A program made the translations under genes and the position numbers. 64,000 nt of DNA from Azospirillum sp. RU38E (GTDB taxonomy: Bacteria; Pseudomonadota; Alphaproteobacteria; Azospirillales; Azospirillaceae): assembly GCF_900188385.1 (NCBI RefSeq), contig NZ_FZOI01000018.1, forward strand, positions 44,846 to 108,845, given 5' to 3'. Under the pieces are notes generated by a model. The model saw only the letters and a list, made by a program, of their open reading frames with translations, had not been told where the DNA came from and searched no databases. Below, piece after piece: positions 1 through 12,935 of this stretch (positions within the stretch are counted from its first letter, which is position 1; the number at the start of each line of letters is the position of its first letter).

Positions 1-236
1 CGTTTTTCCGTCACCACCACCAGCCCGACGGGATTATCGGCCAGCTCAATAATGCCCAGCCTTGGGCGCCAGCGCTCTGTCGTATAAAACGCCTGGGAAT
101 AGCCGAAACCCTGGGTCAGGGTGCTCTGCCCGCAATCGGCCAGCAGCCGCGCCCATTCCGACAGGCGACCGACATCCCAGATAATACGGAGGTTCGGGGT
201 TTCCGGGGGAGGACTCGACATCGGGGCCGGTTGCAT
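1..236 (-). CDS. N-terminal part of a GNAT/FemAB-like acetyltransferase (runs off the window)
   Basis: An open frame reads leftward from an ATG at 236 (alternative ATG at 221) and is still open at base 1, giving about 78 residues. The visible part reads like the start of the GNAT-type fold found in BioF2/FemAB-like acetyltransferases: a region with W/L-rich helix, a TLTQGFGYSQAF segment resembling the usual 'LLQS-W-YG-A' motif, then RPRLGIIELADNPVGLVVV, typical of the first beta strands. The catalytic part lies outside the window, so the family call is tentative. It is divergent from epmA, with only about 55 bp between the two likely starts. Confidence 0.45.
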   Translation of the reverse strand, partial: MQPAPMSSPPPETPNLRIIWDVGRLSEWARLLADCGQSTLTQGFGYSQAFYTTERWRPRLGIIELADNPVGLVVVTEK

Positions 237-292
237 GACAGATCAAAGGGAAAGGGAGAGTGCCCCGCTTTTCCCGCCCCGTCGAGACATGG

Positions 293-1345
293 ATGATGAG
301 CAAGCAAGCCCCCTGGTGGCATCCCGATCATTTCCAGGCCAAGCGCCCGCATCTGGCGGTGCGCCAGCAGGTGCTGCGCACCGCGCGGCACTGGTTTGAA
401 GATCAGGGCTTTGATGAGGTGGAGACACCGGCCCTGCAGATTTCCCCCGGTCTGGAGGTGCATCTGGTGGCCTTTGCCACCGATCTGGTGGGGCCGCACC
501 CGGATGACCGAATCCGGCTCTACCTTCATACCAGCCCGGAATTCACCATGAAGAAGCTGCTGGCGGCGGGTGTGTCCAAGCTGTTCCAGCTTTCGCATGT
601 CTATCGCAACGGGGAACGATCGGGCACGCATCACCCGGAATTTTCCATGCTGGAATGGTACCGCGCCGGGGCTGGATATCGTGACCTGATGGGCGATTGC
701 GTGGCGCTGACCCGTGCCGCCTGCACCGCCGCCGGGCGGGACAAGCTGCGCTTCCGGGGCACGGAAAGCGACCCGTTTGCGGAATGGGAGGTGTTGAGCG
801 TGGCCGATGCCTTCCATACCTATGCCGGGATCGACCTGCTGGCCACCGCCCCTGACCCGCTGCGCCCCGACCGCGACCGGCTGGCGGCGGAGGTGACGCG
901 CATCGGCATCCGCGTGGCGGAAAGCGATACCTGGGAAGACCTGTTCTTCCGCGTCAGCCTGGACCGGATCGAACCGCATCTGGGTTTTGGCCGGCCCACA
1001 TTCCTGACCGATTACCCGGTCTCCATGGCAGCCCTGGCCCGGCCCAAGCCCGACGATCCGCGTGTGGCGGAACGGTTTGAGCTGTATGCCTGTGGCGTGG
1101 AACTGGCCAATGCCTTTGGGGAGTTGACCGACCCGGTGCTGCAGCGCCGCCGGTTTGAGGCCGACATGGCCGAGAAGGAGCGGCTCTATGGGGAGCGGTA
1201 TCCGATTGACGAGGATTTCCTGGCAGCACTGCCGCTGATGCCCGACAGCGCCGGCATCGCGCTGGGCTTTGACCGGCTGGCCATGCTGGTGGCCGGGGCG
1301 GATAATATCGATCAGGTGCTGTGGGCGCCGGTGGCGCTGCCCTGA
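293..1345 (+). CDS. epmA: EF-P lysine-lysyltransferase EpmA (GenX/PoxA)
   Basis: This class II lysyl-tRNA-synthetase paralogue attaches beta-lysine to a conserved lysine of elongation factor P, helping ribosomes through polyproline. The protein is about 350 residues with no N-terminal anticodon-binding domain, as expected for EpmA and unlike LysS (about 500 residues). Class II motifs are visible: motif 1 around GFDEVETPAL, motif 2 around FQLSHVYRNGE followed by HHPEFSMLEWY, and motif 3 GIALGFDRLAML near the C-terminus. An upstream in-frame ATG exists at 260, but the two ATGs at 293/296 give the usual short N-terminus. No epmB or efp is present in the window. It converges on lpd across a shared hairpin. 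Confidence 0.93.
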   Translation: MMSKQAPWWHPDHFQAKRPHLAVRQQVLRTARHWFEDQGFDEVETPALQISPGLEVHLVAFATDLVGPHPDDRIRLYLHTSPEFTMKKLLAAGVSKLFQLSHVYRNGERSGTHHPEFSMLEWYRAGAGYRDLMGDCVALTRAACTAAGRDKLRFRGTESDPFAEWEVLSVADAFHTYAGIDLLATAPDPLRPDRDRLAAEVTRIGIRVAESDTWEDLFFRVSLDRIEPHLGFGRPTFLTDYPVSMAALARPKPDDPRVAERFELYACGVELANAFGELTDPVLQRRRFEADMAEKERLYGERYPIDEDFLAALPLMPDSAGIALGFDRLAMLVAGADNIDQVLWAPVALP

Positions 1346-1360
1346 TGGTCAATATATGAC

Positions 1361-1392
1361 AAGGGCCGGGGAGGTCACCCTCCCCGGCCCTT
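1361..1392. terminator. Bidirectional terminator hairpin between epmA and lpd
   Basis: A perfect 14-bp stem (left arm 1361-1374, right arm 1379-1392, loop TCAC) lies between the convergent epmA and lpd stops. The right arm ends in TT and the left arm starts with AA, so it could serve both strands, although the U-tracts are short. Confidence 0.75.
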
Positions 1393-1419
1393 CTCTGCAT
1401 CCCTTGCGGGGACCGCCGT

Positions 1420-2829
1420 TCACATATGGATCGGGCGGCCGGCAACGGCCATGGCGGCTTCCTTGATGGCTTCCGTCAGGGTCGGGTGGGCATGGCTGGT
1501 GCGGTAGATATCTTCCGACGAGGCGCCGAATTCCACCGCCAGGCACAGTTCCTCGATCATCTCACCGGCAGAGGCACCGATGATGTGCGCACCCAGCACC
1601 TTGTCGGTCTTGGCGTCGGCCAGGATCTTCACAAAGCCCTCGGTCGCGTTCATCGACCGGGCGCGGCCATTGGCGGTGAAGGGGAACTTGCCGGCCTTAT
1701 AGGCGACACCTTCGGCCTTCAACTGCTCTTCCGTCTTGCCGACGGTGGCCACTTCCGGCCAGGTGTAAACAACGCCGGGGATGGCATCGTAATTGATGTG
1801 GCCGGACTGGCCCGCCATCACTTCCGCCGCGACAACGCCTTCCTCTTCCGCCTTGTGAGCCAGCATCTGGCCGGCGATCACGTCGCCAATGGCCCAGATG
1901 CCGGGCACGTTGGTGCGGAAATGATGGTCGGTCTTGATGCGGCGGCGTTCATCCAGTTCCACGCCCACAGCTTCCAGGCCCAGACCATCGGTGTAGGGAC
2001 GGCGGCCGATGGCCACCAGCACGATATCGGCCTGGATCGTCTCCGCCGCACCGCCCTTGGCCGGCTCCACCGTCAGGGTGACGCTGTCACCCTCAACCGT
2101 GGCACCCGTCACCTTGGTGGACAGCTTGAAGTCGATGCCCTGCTTGCCAAAAATCCGCTGGGACTGCTTGGAAACCTCGCCATCCATGGTCGGCAGGATG
2201 CGGTCCAGATATTCAATAACCGTGACCTTGGCACCCAGGCGCTGCCAGACGGAACCCAGTTCCAGGCCGATGACGCCGCCGCCGATCACCACCAGATGGC
2301 CCGGCACCTTTTCCAGCTCCAGCGCACCGGTGGAAGACACGATCCGCTTTTCATCAATCGTCACGCCCGGCAGCGGCATCACGTCGGAGCCGGTGGCGAT
2401 CAGGATGTTCTTGGCGGTGACTTCCTCAGTCGAACCATCTTCCTTCGTCACCAGCACAATGCCGGCGGCCTTGATGGAACCCTTGCCAAGGATGCGCGTG
2501 ACCTTGTTCTTCTTGAACAGGAAATCCACACCAGTGACGTTGGACTTCACCACCTCGTCCTTGTGCTTCATCAGGCCGGCAAAATCCAGCTCAACGCCCG
2601 AGACCTTCACGCCGAAGGCACCCAGATGGTGCTTGGCTTCGCTGTACTTTTCCGATGCGACCAGCAGCGCCTTGGAAGGGATGCAGCCGACATTCAGGCA
2701 GGTACCGCCCAGGGTCTTGCGCATCTCCACGCACGCCACGCGCATGCCAAGCTGGGCCGCGCGGATGGCGGCAACATAACCGCCGGGGCCGGCGCCGATG
2801 ACGACGAGATCGAATTGGGTGTCCGCCAT
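1420..2829 (-). CDS. lpdA: Dihydrolipoyl dehydrogenase (E3 subunit)
   Basis: This flavoprotein reoxidises dihydrolipoamide for pyruvate and 2-oxoglutarate dehydrogenases and the glycine cleavage system, passing electrons to NAD+. The 469-residue length is typical. Visible are the FAD-binding GAGPGG at residues 12-17, the redox disulfide pair in GGTCLNVGCIPSK (Cys44 and Cys49), the NAD-binding GGGVIGLELG, and the C-terminal HAHPTLTEA motif carrying the catalytic His and Glu. The open frame extends four codons further (MVIP), but the Met at 2829 matches the family start. It stands alone without pdh or suc genes, so the complex it serves cannot be told from context. Confidence 0.97.
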   Translation of the reverse strand: MADTQFDLVVIGAGPGGYVAAIRAAQLGMRVACVEMRKTLGGTCLNVGCIPSKALLVASEKYSEAKHHLGAFGVKVSGVELDFAGLMKHKDEVVKSNVTGVDFLFKKNKVTRILGKGSIKAAGIVLVTKEDGSTEEVTAKNILIATGSDVMPLPGVTIDEKRIVSSTGALELEKVPGHLVVIGGGVIGLELGSVWQRLGAKVTVIEYLDRILPTMDGEVSKQSQRIFGKQGIDFKLSTKVTGATVEGDSVTLTVEPAKGGAAETIQADIVLVAIGRRPYTDGLGLEAVGVELDERRRIKTDHHFRTNVPGIWAIGDVIAGQMLAHKAEEEGVVAAEVMAGQSGHINYDAIPGVVYTWPEVATVGKTEEQLKAEGVAYKAGKFPFTANGRARSMNATEGFVKILADAKTDKVLGAHIIGASAGEMIEELCLAVEFGASSEDIYRTSHAHPTLTEAIKEAAMAVAGRPIHM

Positions 2830-3137
2830 GGGAATAACCATCCGTTGCTGTGCTGCCCCTGGGCATAAGGGCCGGTTTCATTCGCGGAACCCCTTATGGC
2901 AAGGCCGCCCGCCGATGTCCACCGCCCGGCCATGGTAACAGCCGTGGCGTTGTTACATGGCTGAAGGCGGTCGCCTGTACATCCCCGACATAAGTGTATT
3001 GTCGGTTTACGTTGTTTTAAGCAAGAATCGACCAATGGCCTATAGCGGCAGGCACTGTTGCCCGTTCATTCTCCCCCTCTATGACAAGTCAGAGTCGCAA
3101 TGATGAAAGCGACCGACCATACCGGGAGGCAAATGCC
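2830..3137. promoter_or_regulatory. Divergent upstream region of lpdA and a chemoreceptor gene
   Basis: About 308 bp with no convincing gene. It holds two small inverted repeats: GTAACA/TGTTAC near 2936-2957, and CCGACA (2985-2990) with TGTCGG (3000-3005). Either could be an operator or part of a leader. No clear sigma-70 boxes are seen. Confidence 0.35.
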
Positions 3138-4559
3138 ATGGATCAAGCCTATGCAGGCAACGGAAAGCCCGTCACCAGCGCAGGCACCAGCCAGGCCATC
3201 GCGGAGCTGGCGCAGGAGGTCGGAACGCTGGGCGTTTCCATCGCCGATGTGACCGGCTATGTCGATGATGTCAGCCGCCGTATCCGCCAGCAGGCGGAGA
3301 TATTCGAGTCCTTGCGCCGGGAGGCGCTGGAGATGAAGGCCGGCAACACCCAGGTGACGGCCGCGACATCCGCCGCGCGGGAAGTGACGGGCAAGGCCCG
3401 TGCCCAGGCGGTGGAAAGCCGATCCCAGGTGGACCAAGCGCTGACAGAAATCCGCGCCCTGGCCGCCGATGTCACCGGCATTGAACAGCAATTGCGCGGC
3501 CTGACCGATGCCTTGTCACGCGTCGGCAAGGTGGCCGGTGAGATCAACACCATCGCCAAGCAGACCAACCTGCTGGCGCTGAATGCCACCATTGAGGCGG
3601 CACGCGCCGGCGATGCCGGGCGCGGCTTCGCCGTGGTGGCAACGGAGGTGAAGGCGCTGGCCAACAAAACGGCGGAGGCGACGCAGGAAATCGACGCCAC
3701 CATGCGCGACCTGGGCGAACAGGTGAAGGCCCTGGCCAACAAGGGTGCCGCCGGCAGCGCCAAGGCCGCCAGGGTGCGCAATGAAACCGACCAGATCGGC
3801 CGCACCATGCAGGTGCTGGCCGACGCGATGGGCGAAGTGGACCGTCAGCAGGAACATATCGATGCCGCCGCCCGTGCCATCGGCGGCAGTATTGAAACCG
3901 TGGACGGCCGGATTGGCGACATGGCCGGCGGGGTGAAGGAAAGCAGCGCCAGCCTGGCCCAGGCGGGGGAGCGGTTGAGCAACCTGCTCTCCCTCAGCGA
4001 ACGGCTGATCGGCCATACTGCCAAGCTGGATGTGGAGACGGTGGACACGCCCTATATCCGCGCCACCCAGGCCGCCGCCCGGCAGATTTCCGCCGCCTTT
4101 GAGCGGGCCTTGGCCGAGGGCAGCATTCAGGTTTCCGACCTGTTTGACGAGGATTACCAGCCCGTCGCCGGCAGCGACCCGCAGCAGCATATGGCCCGCT
4201 TCACCAACCTGACCGACCGGCTGCTGCCGGCCATTCAGGAACCGCTGCTGACCCTGACCGACAAGGTGGTGTTCTGCGTGGCGCTGGACCGCAATGGCTA
4301 TCTGCCCACGCATAACCGGAAATTCAGCGATCCGCAGCGCCCCGGCGATGCGGCCTGGAACGCCGCCCATTGCCGCAACCGCCGCATCTTCAACGACCGG
4401 GTGGGGCTGGCCGCCGGGCGCAACACCCAGCCCTTCCTGTTGCAGGCCTATCGCCGCGACATGGGCAACGGCACCTATACCCTGATGAAGGATTGTTCAG
4501 CCCCGATCCAGGTGGCGGGCCGACATTGGGGGGCACTGCGGCTGGCTTACCGGGTATAG
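3138..4559 (+). CDS. Soluble methyl-accepting chemotaxis protein with C-terminal sensor region
   Basis: The 473-residue protein lacks membrane segments and signal peptide, so it should be a cytoplasmic chemoreceptor. The signalling hairpin tip is at about residues 142-168 ([20 protein letters not shown], then GRGFAVVA). A roughly 140-residue C-terminal region after about residue 330 looks like a PAS/Cache-type sensor, with a conserved-looking [20 protein letters not shown] stretch. Domain order is thus signalling first, sensing last, as in several alphaproteobacterial soluble receptors. The Met at 3138 is chosen because GGGAGG lies 8 nt upstream; an in-frame ATG at 3081 has no such site. No che genes are nearby. 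The ligand is unknown. Confidence 0.88.
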   Translation: MDQAYAGNGKPVTSAGTSQAIAELAQEVGTLGVSIADVTGYVDDVSRRIRQQAEIFESLRREALEMKAGNTQVTAATSAAREVTGKARAQAVESRSQVDQALTEIRALAADVTGIEQQLRGLTDALSRVGKVAGEINTIAKQTNLLALNATIEAARAGDAGRGFAVVATEVKALANKTAEATQEIDATMRDLGEQVKALANKGAAGSAKAARVRNETDQIGRTMQVLADAMGEVDRQQEHIDAAARAIGGSIETVDGRIGDMAGGVKESSASLAQAGERLSNLLSLSERLIGHTAKLDVETVDTPYIRATQAAARQISAAFERALAEGSIQVSDLFDEDYQPVAGSDPQQHMARFTNLTDRLLPAIQEPLLTLTDKVVFCVALDRNGYLPTHNRKFSDPQRPGDAAWNAAHCRNRRIFNDRVGLAAGRNTQPFLLQAYRRDMGNGTYTLMKDCSAPIQVAGRHWGALRLAYRV

Positions 4560-4620
4560 GGCCACCCTCCGCCCCACTTCCGCCGGTCCCCGATCGCGTC
4601 CCTCGCACCGGGGTCCGGTG

Positions 4621-5376
4621 TCAATCCTCCTCGGCCCCCGTCGCTTCCATGGTTTCCTTCGCCTGCTCGATCAGGGTCATCGCCTCCACCATCAAATGAC
4701 GCATGGCGGCCGATGCCGCGTCGGGATCGCTGGCGAAGATGGCGTCGGCGACGCGCTGATGGTCGGCCACGCTGGCCAGCCGCACGCCCTTGCGCCGGTT
4801 GGTCAGCCGGATCGACGTGCGCAGCGCCGCCTCGATCAGCCCGCGCAGCTGGGCATAGAAACGATTGCCGCTGGCTTCCAGAATCGCAACATGGAAGGCA
4901 ATGTCAGAGGTCAGCGGATCATCGTCGCCGGCTTCCGCCGCCTTCATCCGGTTCAGCGCCGCCGTGATGGCCTCCTTGGCCTTGGCGTCGGCATGGCGGG
5001 CCGCCAGGGCCGCCGCCAGCGGTTCAATGGCCAGCCGGACTTGTGTGAATTCCAGCAGCAGGCCGGGGGAGAATTTCCGCTCCAGCAGCCAATAGAGCAC
5101 ATCGGGGTCCAGCAGGTTCCAATTGCGCTCCGGCTCAATCCAGGTGCCCTGACGGGGGCGGGCCTTCAGCAGGCCCTTGGCCGTCAGCATCTTCACCGCT
5201 TCGCGCAGCACGCTGCGGCTGGCCCCCAGCTGCTTGCACAGCTCCGCCTCGGTCGGGAACGGGTTGCCCACGCCATAGGTGCCGGTGACGATATCCACGC
5301 CCAGGCGCTGCAGGATTTCATAGGTGAAGTTGCGGCCCATTTCGTGGCGCAGGCCCCTTGCATTGCCATTAGTCAT
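4621..5376 (-). CDS. GntR/FadR-family transcriptional regulator (DgoR-like)
   Basis: A 251-residue repressor-type protein with an N-terminal winged helix-turn-helix (FPTEAELCKQLGASRSVLREAVKML) and a C-terminal all-helical FCD domain that normally binds a metal and a carboxylate ligand. The linker NWNLLDPDVLYWLLE closely resembles that of DgoR, the galactonate-responsive regulator. It lies directly downstream of the beta-galactosidase gene on the same strand, so control of galactoside or galactonate use is a reasonable inference, not shown. The longer frame starting at 5409 adds 11 residues of weak character. A 40-bp dyad at 5497-5536 lies about 120 bp upstream. Confidence 0.87.
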   Translation of the reverse strand: MTNGNARGLRHEMGRNFTYEILQRLGVDIVTGTYGVGNPFPTEAELCKQLGASRSVLREAVKMLTAKGLLKARPRQGTWIEPERNWNLLDPDVLYWLLERKFSPGLLLEFTQVRLAIEPLAAALAARHADAKAKEAITAALNRMKAAEAGDDDPLTSDIAFHVAILEASGNRFYAQLRGLIEAALRTSIRLTNRRKGVRLASVADHQRVADAIFASDPDAASAAMRHLMVEAMTLIEQAKETMEATGAEED

Positions 5377-5496
5377 CTGAACAGAACTCCACAGAAGCCG
5401 CGACGGCACTCCACTGCCAGAAGAAGCGCCAGACGGGCGGGGCCCAACAGCGGGGGCGCTGTTGAAAGGGTGCAGATAAGAGAGGGGCGGCTGAGG

Positions 5497-5536
5497 TACC
5501 GGGCAGGTATTATATATGATAAATACAGGCCCGGTA
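5497..5536. promoter_or_regulatory. 40-bp dyad upstream of the GntR regulator (operator or terminator)
   Basis: Perfect 8-bp arms TACCGGGC (5497-5504) and GCCCGGTA (5529-5536) enclose an AT-rich centre with a second inner GTATT/AATAC pair. A separate perfect palindrome CTGTCAGACAG lies at 5548-5558. The position, between the lacZ-like stop and the regulator start, fits an autoregulatory operator, or a terminator for the upstream gene; there is no U-tract. Confidence 0.4.
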
Positions 5537-5604
5537 AAGCCGCCCTACTGTCAGACAGCGCCTTGAATTTCAGGCTCCATTACAGACATGGAACGATTGC
5601 GTAA

Positions 5605-8760
<3,156 letters not shown>

Positions 8761-8779
8761 TTATTGGTTATGATCGGTG

Positions 8780-8803
8780 GATGGATGGCGAACGCCATCC
8801 ATC
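8780..8803 (-). terminator. Hairpin at the end of glpD
   Basis: Perfect 11-bp arms GATGGATGGCG (8780-8790) and CGCCATCCATC (8793-8803) overlap the glpD stop. There is no U-tract, so termination is only likely. Confidence 0.45.
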
Positions 8804-10373
8804 ACAGATGATGGGCAGCGGCAGTGGCGGCGAAGGCTTCCACCTGTTGCCGCTGCCAGGTCTCATCCCGGCCCAGTTCGGCGGCCATCAGGGCGGCCAC
8901 CTTGGGTGCGGCTTCCAAGGCTGCCGCCGCATCCAGCAGCAGGGCGCGGGTGCGGCGGGCCAGCACATCCTCCACCGTGCGCGCCATTTCGGCCCGCACA
9001 GCATGGATGACCAGGGCGGTCGGATAAGGCAGGCGCGGATGCAGCGGGGCGGCCAGGGCCGGATCGGATGCCATCAGCGCCCGCACCGCATCGGCATCAG
9101 CGCCATAGACGGTCAACGGATCGGCATAATCGCCCGCCTTCTCCACCCAGCCAGCCAGATGCCGGTCGGCCGTGTTGGACGGCACGGACGGCAGCCCGGC
9201 CAGATCGGCAGCACGATCCACCGTCTGTTCGGCCATCTTGCGATAGGTGGTCCATTTCCCGCCGGTCAGCGTGATCAGGCCGGAAGGGTCAGTGATGATC
9301 AGATGGTCGCGCGGCACGGCGGAGGTGCCGGACACACCATCAGCCTTCACCAGCGGGCGAATACCGCTGAACACGGCCAGCACATCGGCGCGGCTGGGGG
9401 CCTTTTCCAGATAGAGGGCGGCATGGGTCAGCAGGAATTCGATTTCCTGTTCCAGCGGGCGCGGTTCCAGCGCGATCTCCGGGATGGGCGTGTCAGTGGT
9501 GCCGATAATGGCCCGGTCGTGCCAGGGCACGGCGAACAGCACCCGCCCATCGGCTGTTTTCGGCACCATCACCGCATCATCCCCCGGCAGGAAGGACCGA
9601 TCCAGCACCAGATGAATCCCCTGGCTGAGCGACAGGGTGGAGGGGCGGGACGGATCGTCCAGATGCCGGGTCTGGTCGGTGAACAGCCCGGTGGCATTGA
9701 TGATGGCGCGGGCGTTGGCCGTGCGTTCAACACCGGTTTCGCTATCCACGAACCGCACCCCCGTCACCTTGCCATCCTGCTTCAGCAGCCCGGTGACGGG
9801 GGCATGGTTGACCAACACGGCCCCGGCGTCCGCCGCACTCAAGCCCAAAGTCAGGGCCAGCCGCGCATCATCGAACTGCCCATCATAATAAAGAATGCCA
9901 GCCTTCAGCCCTGCCCGTTTCACCGTCGGCGCGCGGCGCAGAACCTCCGCCCGCGACAGCAGGCGGGACCGGCCCAGACCCAGCCGCCCGGCCAGCAGGT
10001 CGTACACCATCAACCCGGCACCATAGAAGGCGGCATCCCACCAGCGATAGACCGGCACGACAAAGGGCTGCTTGCGGGTGACATGCGGGGCATTGGCCAG
10101 CAGCCGCCCGCGTTCACGCAGCGCATCCATCACCAGCCCGATATTGCCCTGCGCCAGGTAGCGCACACCGCCATGCACCAGCTTGGTGGAGCGCGAGGAG
10201 GTGCCCTTGGCGAAATCATGCGCTTCCAGCAACAGGGCGCTGTATCCGCGCGCCGCCGCTTCCAGCGCCACGCCCAGGCCACTGGCCCCGCCGCCGATAA
10301 TCACCAAGTCCCAGCACTTGCCGGGTTCGGCATCCAGCCGGGCGATGGAATGGTTGCGATCCAGGATCGACAT
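8802..10373 (-). CDS. glpD: Aerobic glycerol-3-phosphate dehydrogenase
   Basis: A membrane-associated FAD enzyme that oxidises glycerol-3-phosphate to dihydroxyacetone phosphate and feeds electrons to ubiquinone. The 523-residue protein starts with the Rossmann motif DLVIIGGGASGLGVALEAAA and the family signature GTSSRSTKLVHGGVRYL, and keeps the GGKWTTYR motif of the C-terminal half. It lies downstream of glpK on the same strand, separated by about 200 bp with a long palindromic repeat, so the pair convert glycerol to a glycolytic intermediate. A glycerol facilitator and GlpR are not in the window. Confidence 0.97.
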   Translation of the reverse strand: MSILDRNHSIARLDAEPGKCWDLVIIGGGASGLGVALEAAARGYSALLLEAHDFAKGTSSRSTKLVHGGVRYLAQGNIGLVMDALRERGRLLANAPHVTRKQPFVVPVYRWWDAAFYGAGLMVYDLLAGRLGLGRSRLLSRAEVLRRAPTVKRAGLKAGILYYDGQFDDARLALTLGLSAADAGAVLVNHAPVTGLLKQDGKVTGVRFVDSETGVERTANARAIINATGLFTDQTRHLDDPSRPSTLSLSQGIHLVLDRSFLPGDDAVMVPKTADGRVLFAVPWHDRAIIGTTDTPIPEIALEPRPLEQEIEFLLTHAALYLEKAPSRADVLAVFSGIRPLVKADGVSGTSAVPRDHLIITDPSGLITLTGGKWTTYRKMAEQTVDRAADLAGLPSVPSNTADRHLAGWVEKAGDYADPLTVYGADADAVRALMASDPALAAPLHPRLPYPTALVIHAVRAEMARTVEDVLARRTRALLLDAAAALEAAPKVAALMAAELGRDETWQRQQVEAFAATAAAHHL

Positions 10374-10442
10374 TGTTTGTTCCCGTGAATTGGGGGGCGG
10401 GTTGAGGGGGAGTTAGAGAGATTGATTCACTTACAGTGCTTT

Positions 10443-10522
10443 CCCCGCGAAAGCGGGGATCCAGGGGCCACAAGCACTTAAGCGTCGTCCAGGCGGCCCC
10501 TGGACCCCCGCTTTCGCGGGGG
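10443..10522. repeat. Composite palindromic repeat, copy 1 (glpK-glpD gap)
   Basis: CCCCGCGAAAGCGGGG (10443-10458) followed by CCAGGGGCC, then a 25-bp spacer and the inverted counterpart GGCCCCTGG followed by CCCCCGCTTTCGCGGGGG (10495-10522). Each half contains its own palindrome and the halves are inverted relative to each other, a REP/BIME-like layout. A near-identical element occurs at 53628-53708 in another gap. Because it sits between cotranscribed glpK and glpD it may tune mRNA stability or termination. Confidence 0.8.
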
Positions 10523-10574
10523 AGGCAATAACGGGCGGCGGGAAGTGCCTCACAGAACACCCCACCATCACCCC

Positions 10575-12077
10575 CTACACATCCCACCCTTTGGCGCGCT
10601 CCAGGGCGCGGCCCCAGCGTTCATACAACCGGTCCCGTTCGGCTGGCGTCATGCCCGGTTCAAACCGGTGGGCCAGCTTCCATTTCTCATCCAACTCTTC
10701 CCGGCTGCTCCACACACCGGCCCCCAGCCCCGCCAGATAGGCGGCACCCAATGCCGTTGTCTCGGCGATGCGCGGCACCTCCACCGGCACGCCCAGCATG
10801 TCGGCCTGGAACTGCATCAGGAAATGGTTGGCGGTGGCCCCGCCATCGGCGCGCAACTCCGTCAAGGGAATCCCTGCCTCCCGCTCCATCGCGCGCACCA
10901 CGTCCAGCGTCTGATAAGCCATGGCTTCCAGCGCCGCGCGCACCATATGGGCGCGGCCAGTGCCGCGCGTCAGCCCGCAGATCAGGCCACGCGCATAGGG
11001 ATCCCAGTGCGGGGCGCCCAGCCCGGTCAGGGCCGGCACGAAATAGACCCCCTCATTGCCCCGGATGGAGCGGGCCAGTTCCTCCGTCTCCGCCGCGGAT
11101 GCAATCAGCCCCAGCCCGTCGCGCAGCCACTGCACCGCCGCCCCGGTGACGAAGATCGCCCCTTCCAGCGCATATTCCACCGGTTCATCACCAATGCCCC
11201 AGGCAATGGTGGTCAACAGGCTGCCCGGCCCCCGCCGCGCCGCCGTGCCCGTGTTCATCAGCATGAAGGAACCGGTGCCATAGGTGTTCTTGGCCAGCCC
11301 CGGCCCATGGCAAGCCTGGCCGAACAGGGCCGCCTGCTGGTCCCCCGCCACGCCCGACACAGGAATGCCATGGGTGCCGAAGAAACTGTCGGGATCAGTC
11401 AGCCCATGGATGCAGGTGGAGGGGTTGACCTTGGGCAGGCAACAAGCCGGGATATCCATCAGGGCCAGGATATCCTCATCCCAGCGCAGTTCATGGATGT
11501 TGTAAAGCTGGGTGCGGGCGGCGTTGGAATAGTCGGTGACATGCGCCGCACCACCGGTCAGCTTCCAGATCAGCCAGCTGTCAATGGTGCCGAAAGCGAC
11601 TTCCCCCTTGTCCGCCCGCGTCCGCAGGCCCGGCACATGGTCCAGCAGCCAGCGGATTTTCGTGCCGGAGAAATAGGGGTCGATGACCAGCCCGGTCTTG
11701 TCGCGGATCATCGCCTCCACGCCGGACTGCCCGCGCAATTCCTCGCAATAGGAAGCCGTGCGGCGGTCCTGCCAGACGATGGCGCGGTGCAGCGGCTCCC
11801 CCGTCGCCCGGTCCCAGACCACAACGGTTTCGCGCTGGTTGGTGATGCCGATGGCGGCCAGATCGTCAGCACGCAGATGGGCAGCGCGTAGGGCGCGGCC
11901 AATCACATCCAGCGTCACATGCCAGATTTCCAGCGCATCATGTTCCACCCAGCCGGCTTGGGGGAAATGCTGGGTGAACTCGGCATAGGCGCGGCCCACC
12001 ATATTGGCGTCGCGGTCGAACACCAGCACGGTGGTGCCGGTGGTTCCCTGGTCGATGGCAAGCACATGGCCGGTCAT
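10575..12077 (-). CDS. glpK: Glycerol kinase
   Basis: ATP-dependent phosphorylation of glycerol to sn-glycerol-3-phosphate in the cytoplasm. The 500-residue FGGY-family protein has the N-terminal phosphate-binding loop [15 protein letters not shown], the [13 protein letters not shown] signature, and the second ATP-site segment [21 protein letters not shown] with the nearby LGVPVEVP. Length and motifs are standard. It precedes glpD on the same strand. Upstream (12078-12173) is a short GC-rich gap with CGGCGG-type hairpins that probably end the SapC transcript. Confidence 0.97.
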   Translation of the reverse strand: MTGHVLAIDQGTTGTTVLVFDRDANMVGRAYAEFTQHFPQAGWVEHDALEIWHVTLDVIGRALRAAHLRADDLAAIGITNQRETVVVWDRATGEPLHRAIVWQDRRTASYCEELRGQSGVEAMIRDKTGLVIDPYFSGTKIRWLLDHVPGLRTRADKGEVAFGTIDSWLIWKLTGGAAHVTDYSNAARTQLYNIHELRWDEDILALMDIPACCLPKVNPSTCIHGLTDPDSFFGTHGIPVSGVAGDQQAALFGQACHGPGLAKNTYGTGSFMLMNTGTAARRGPGSLLTTIAWGIGDEPVEYALEGAIFVTGAAVQWLRDGLGLIASAAETEELARSIRGNEGVYFVPALTGLGAPHWDPYARGLICGLTRGTGRAHMVRAALEAMAYQTLDVVRAMEREAGIPLTELRADGGATANHFLMQFQADMLGVPVEVPRIAETTALGAAYLAGLGAGVWSSREELDEKWKLAHRFEPGMTPAERDRLYERWGRALERAKGWDV

Positions 12078-12173
12078 TTTCTTGTCCCCTCAAGCGCCGG
12101 GCGGCGGCATCCGCCGCCTTGGCTTACGCGGCACGGGCCGCGCGGCGGCGGTCGCCGCCGTTGGTTAATGTTC

Positions 12174-12911
12174 TTAGTCCCGCACCGCCTTGGCGATGCG
12201 GGTCAGCGGCACCTTGGCCGTTGCATTGTGAAGCTGTTGCAGGCGGTGAACCTGGGTGGCCGATGCCATCACCGCATGGGCGAGCGCCAGATGACCCTCC
12301 CGGTGCAGCGCCAGCACATCCGCATCGGGCAAGTCACGCAGGCGGTCTTCACTGATCGTGTAAAGCCCCTCAATCTGGTTTTCCCGCCCATCGCCGAAGG
12401 TCAGCATCATGTCGACCGGGCAGATCAGGTCCAGCGCCGCCAGCCGGTCGACAAAGCTGCGCGCGGCGGCCAGATCATCACGCAGGCCGGCCAGCAGCCG
12501 GCCCACCTGTTCGGTGCGCGCCGTCGGCTGGCCGTGCGCGTCGAACAGGGGTTCGCCGTCGCGGTCATGCAGCCGGTCCGTTTCCTCCTCCACCGCCAGA
12601 TCGAACACGCCCCCGGCGCCGGGGGCGAGGTGGAAAGGCTGGCGCAGCAGGTTACGCGGCAGATATGTGGCCTGCCAGCCACCCTGGATCATGAACCAGC
12701 TTGCCCCCCCTTCCAGGGCGAACAAGGCGCAGAGGTTGAACCGGCCGCTATCGGCATGTTTCAGCAGAAAGATCGGGTAATCGGCCAGCGCGTCCCGCAC
12801 CTCGCTCAGCCCCAGTTGGGCATGGTTCTGCCGGGCGGCATGGCCCATGTCCGGCAAGGGGCGCAGGCGGGCGCTGGCGTGGCGGGCAGCGGTCAGGGGA
12901 TGGATGGGCAT
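12174..12911 (-). CDS. SapC-family protein
   Basis: A 245-residue protein matching the SapC family by overall layout: LADYPIFLLKHADSGRFNLCALFALE near the start, GGWQATYLPRNLLRQPF, and the C-terminal EGLYTISEDRLRDLPDADVLALHREGHLALAHA. The family was named after a Campylobacter S-layer-associated protein but its role here is unknown. In Caulobacter and Xanthomonas relatives it is often found with a TonB-dependent receptor and tryptophan-halogenase-like genes, exactly as seen here. It follows the halogenase gene by 24 bp, so the two are likely one operon. No signal peptide or membrane segment is visible. Confidence 0.85.
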   Translation of the reverse strand: MPIHPLTAARHASARLRPLPDMGHAARQNHAQLGLSEVRDALADYPIFLLKHADSGRFNLCALFALEGGASWFMIQGGWQATYLPRNLLRQPFHLAPGAGGVFDLAVEEETDRLHDRDGEPLFDAHGQPTARTEQVGRLLAGLRDDLAAARSFVDRLAALDLICPVDMMLTFGDGRENQIEGLYTISEDRLRDLPDADVLALHREGHLALAHAVMASATQVHRLQQLHNATAKVPLTRIAKAVRD

Positions 12912-12935
12912 GGGTGCTTCTCCTGATAACCGGGA

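Noticed and set aside
1426..2868. A 480-codon rightward open frame opposite lpdA
   Set aside because: Antisense of a clear lpdA; His/Gly/Arg-rich translation with no domain.
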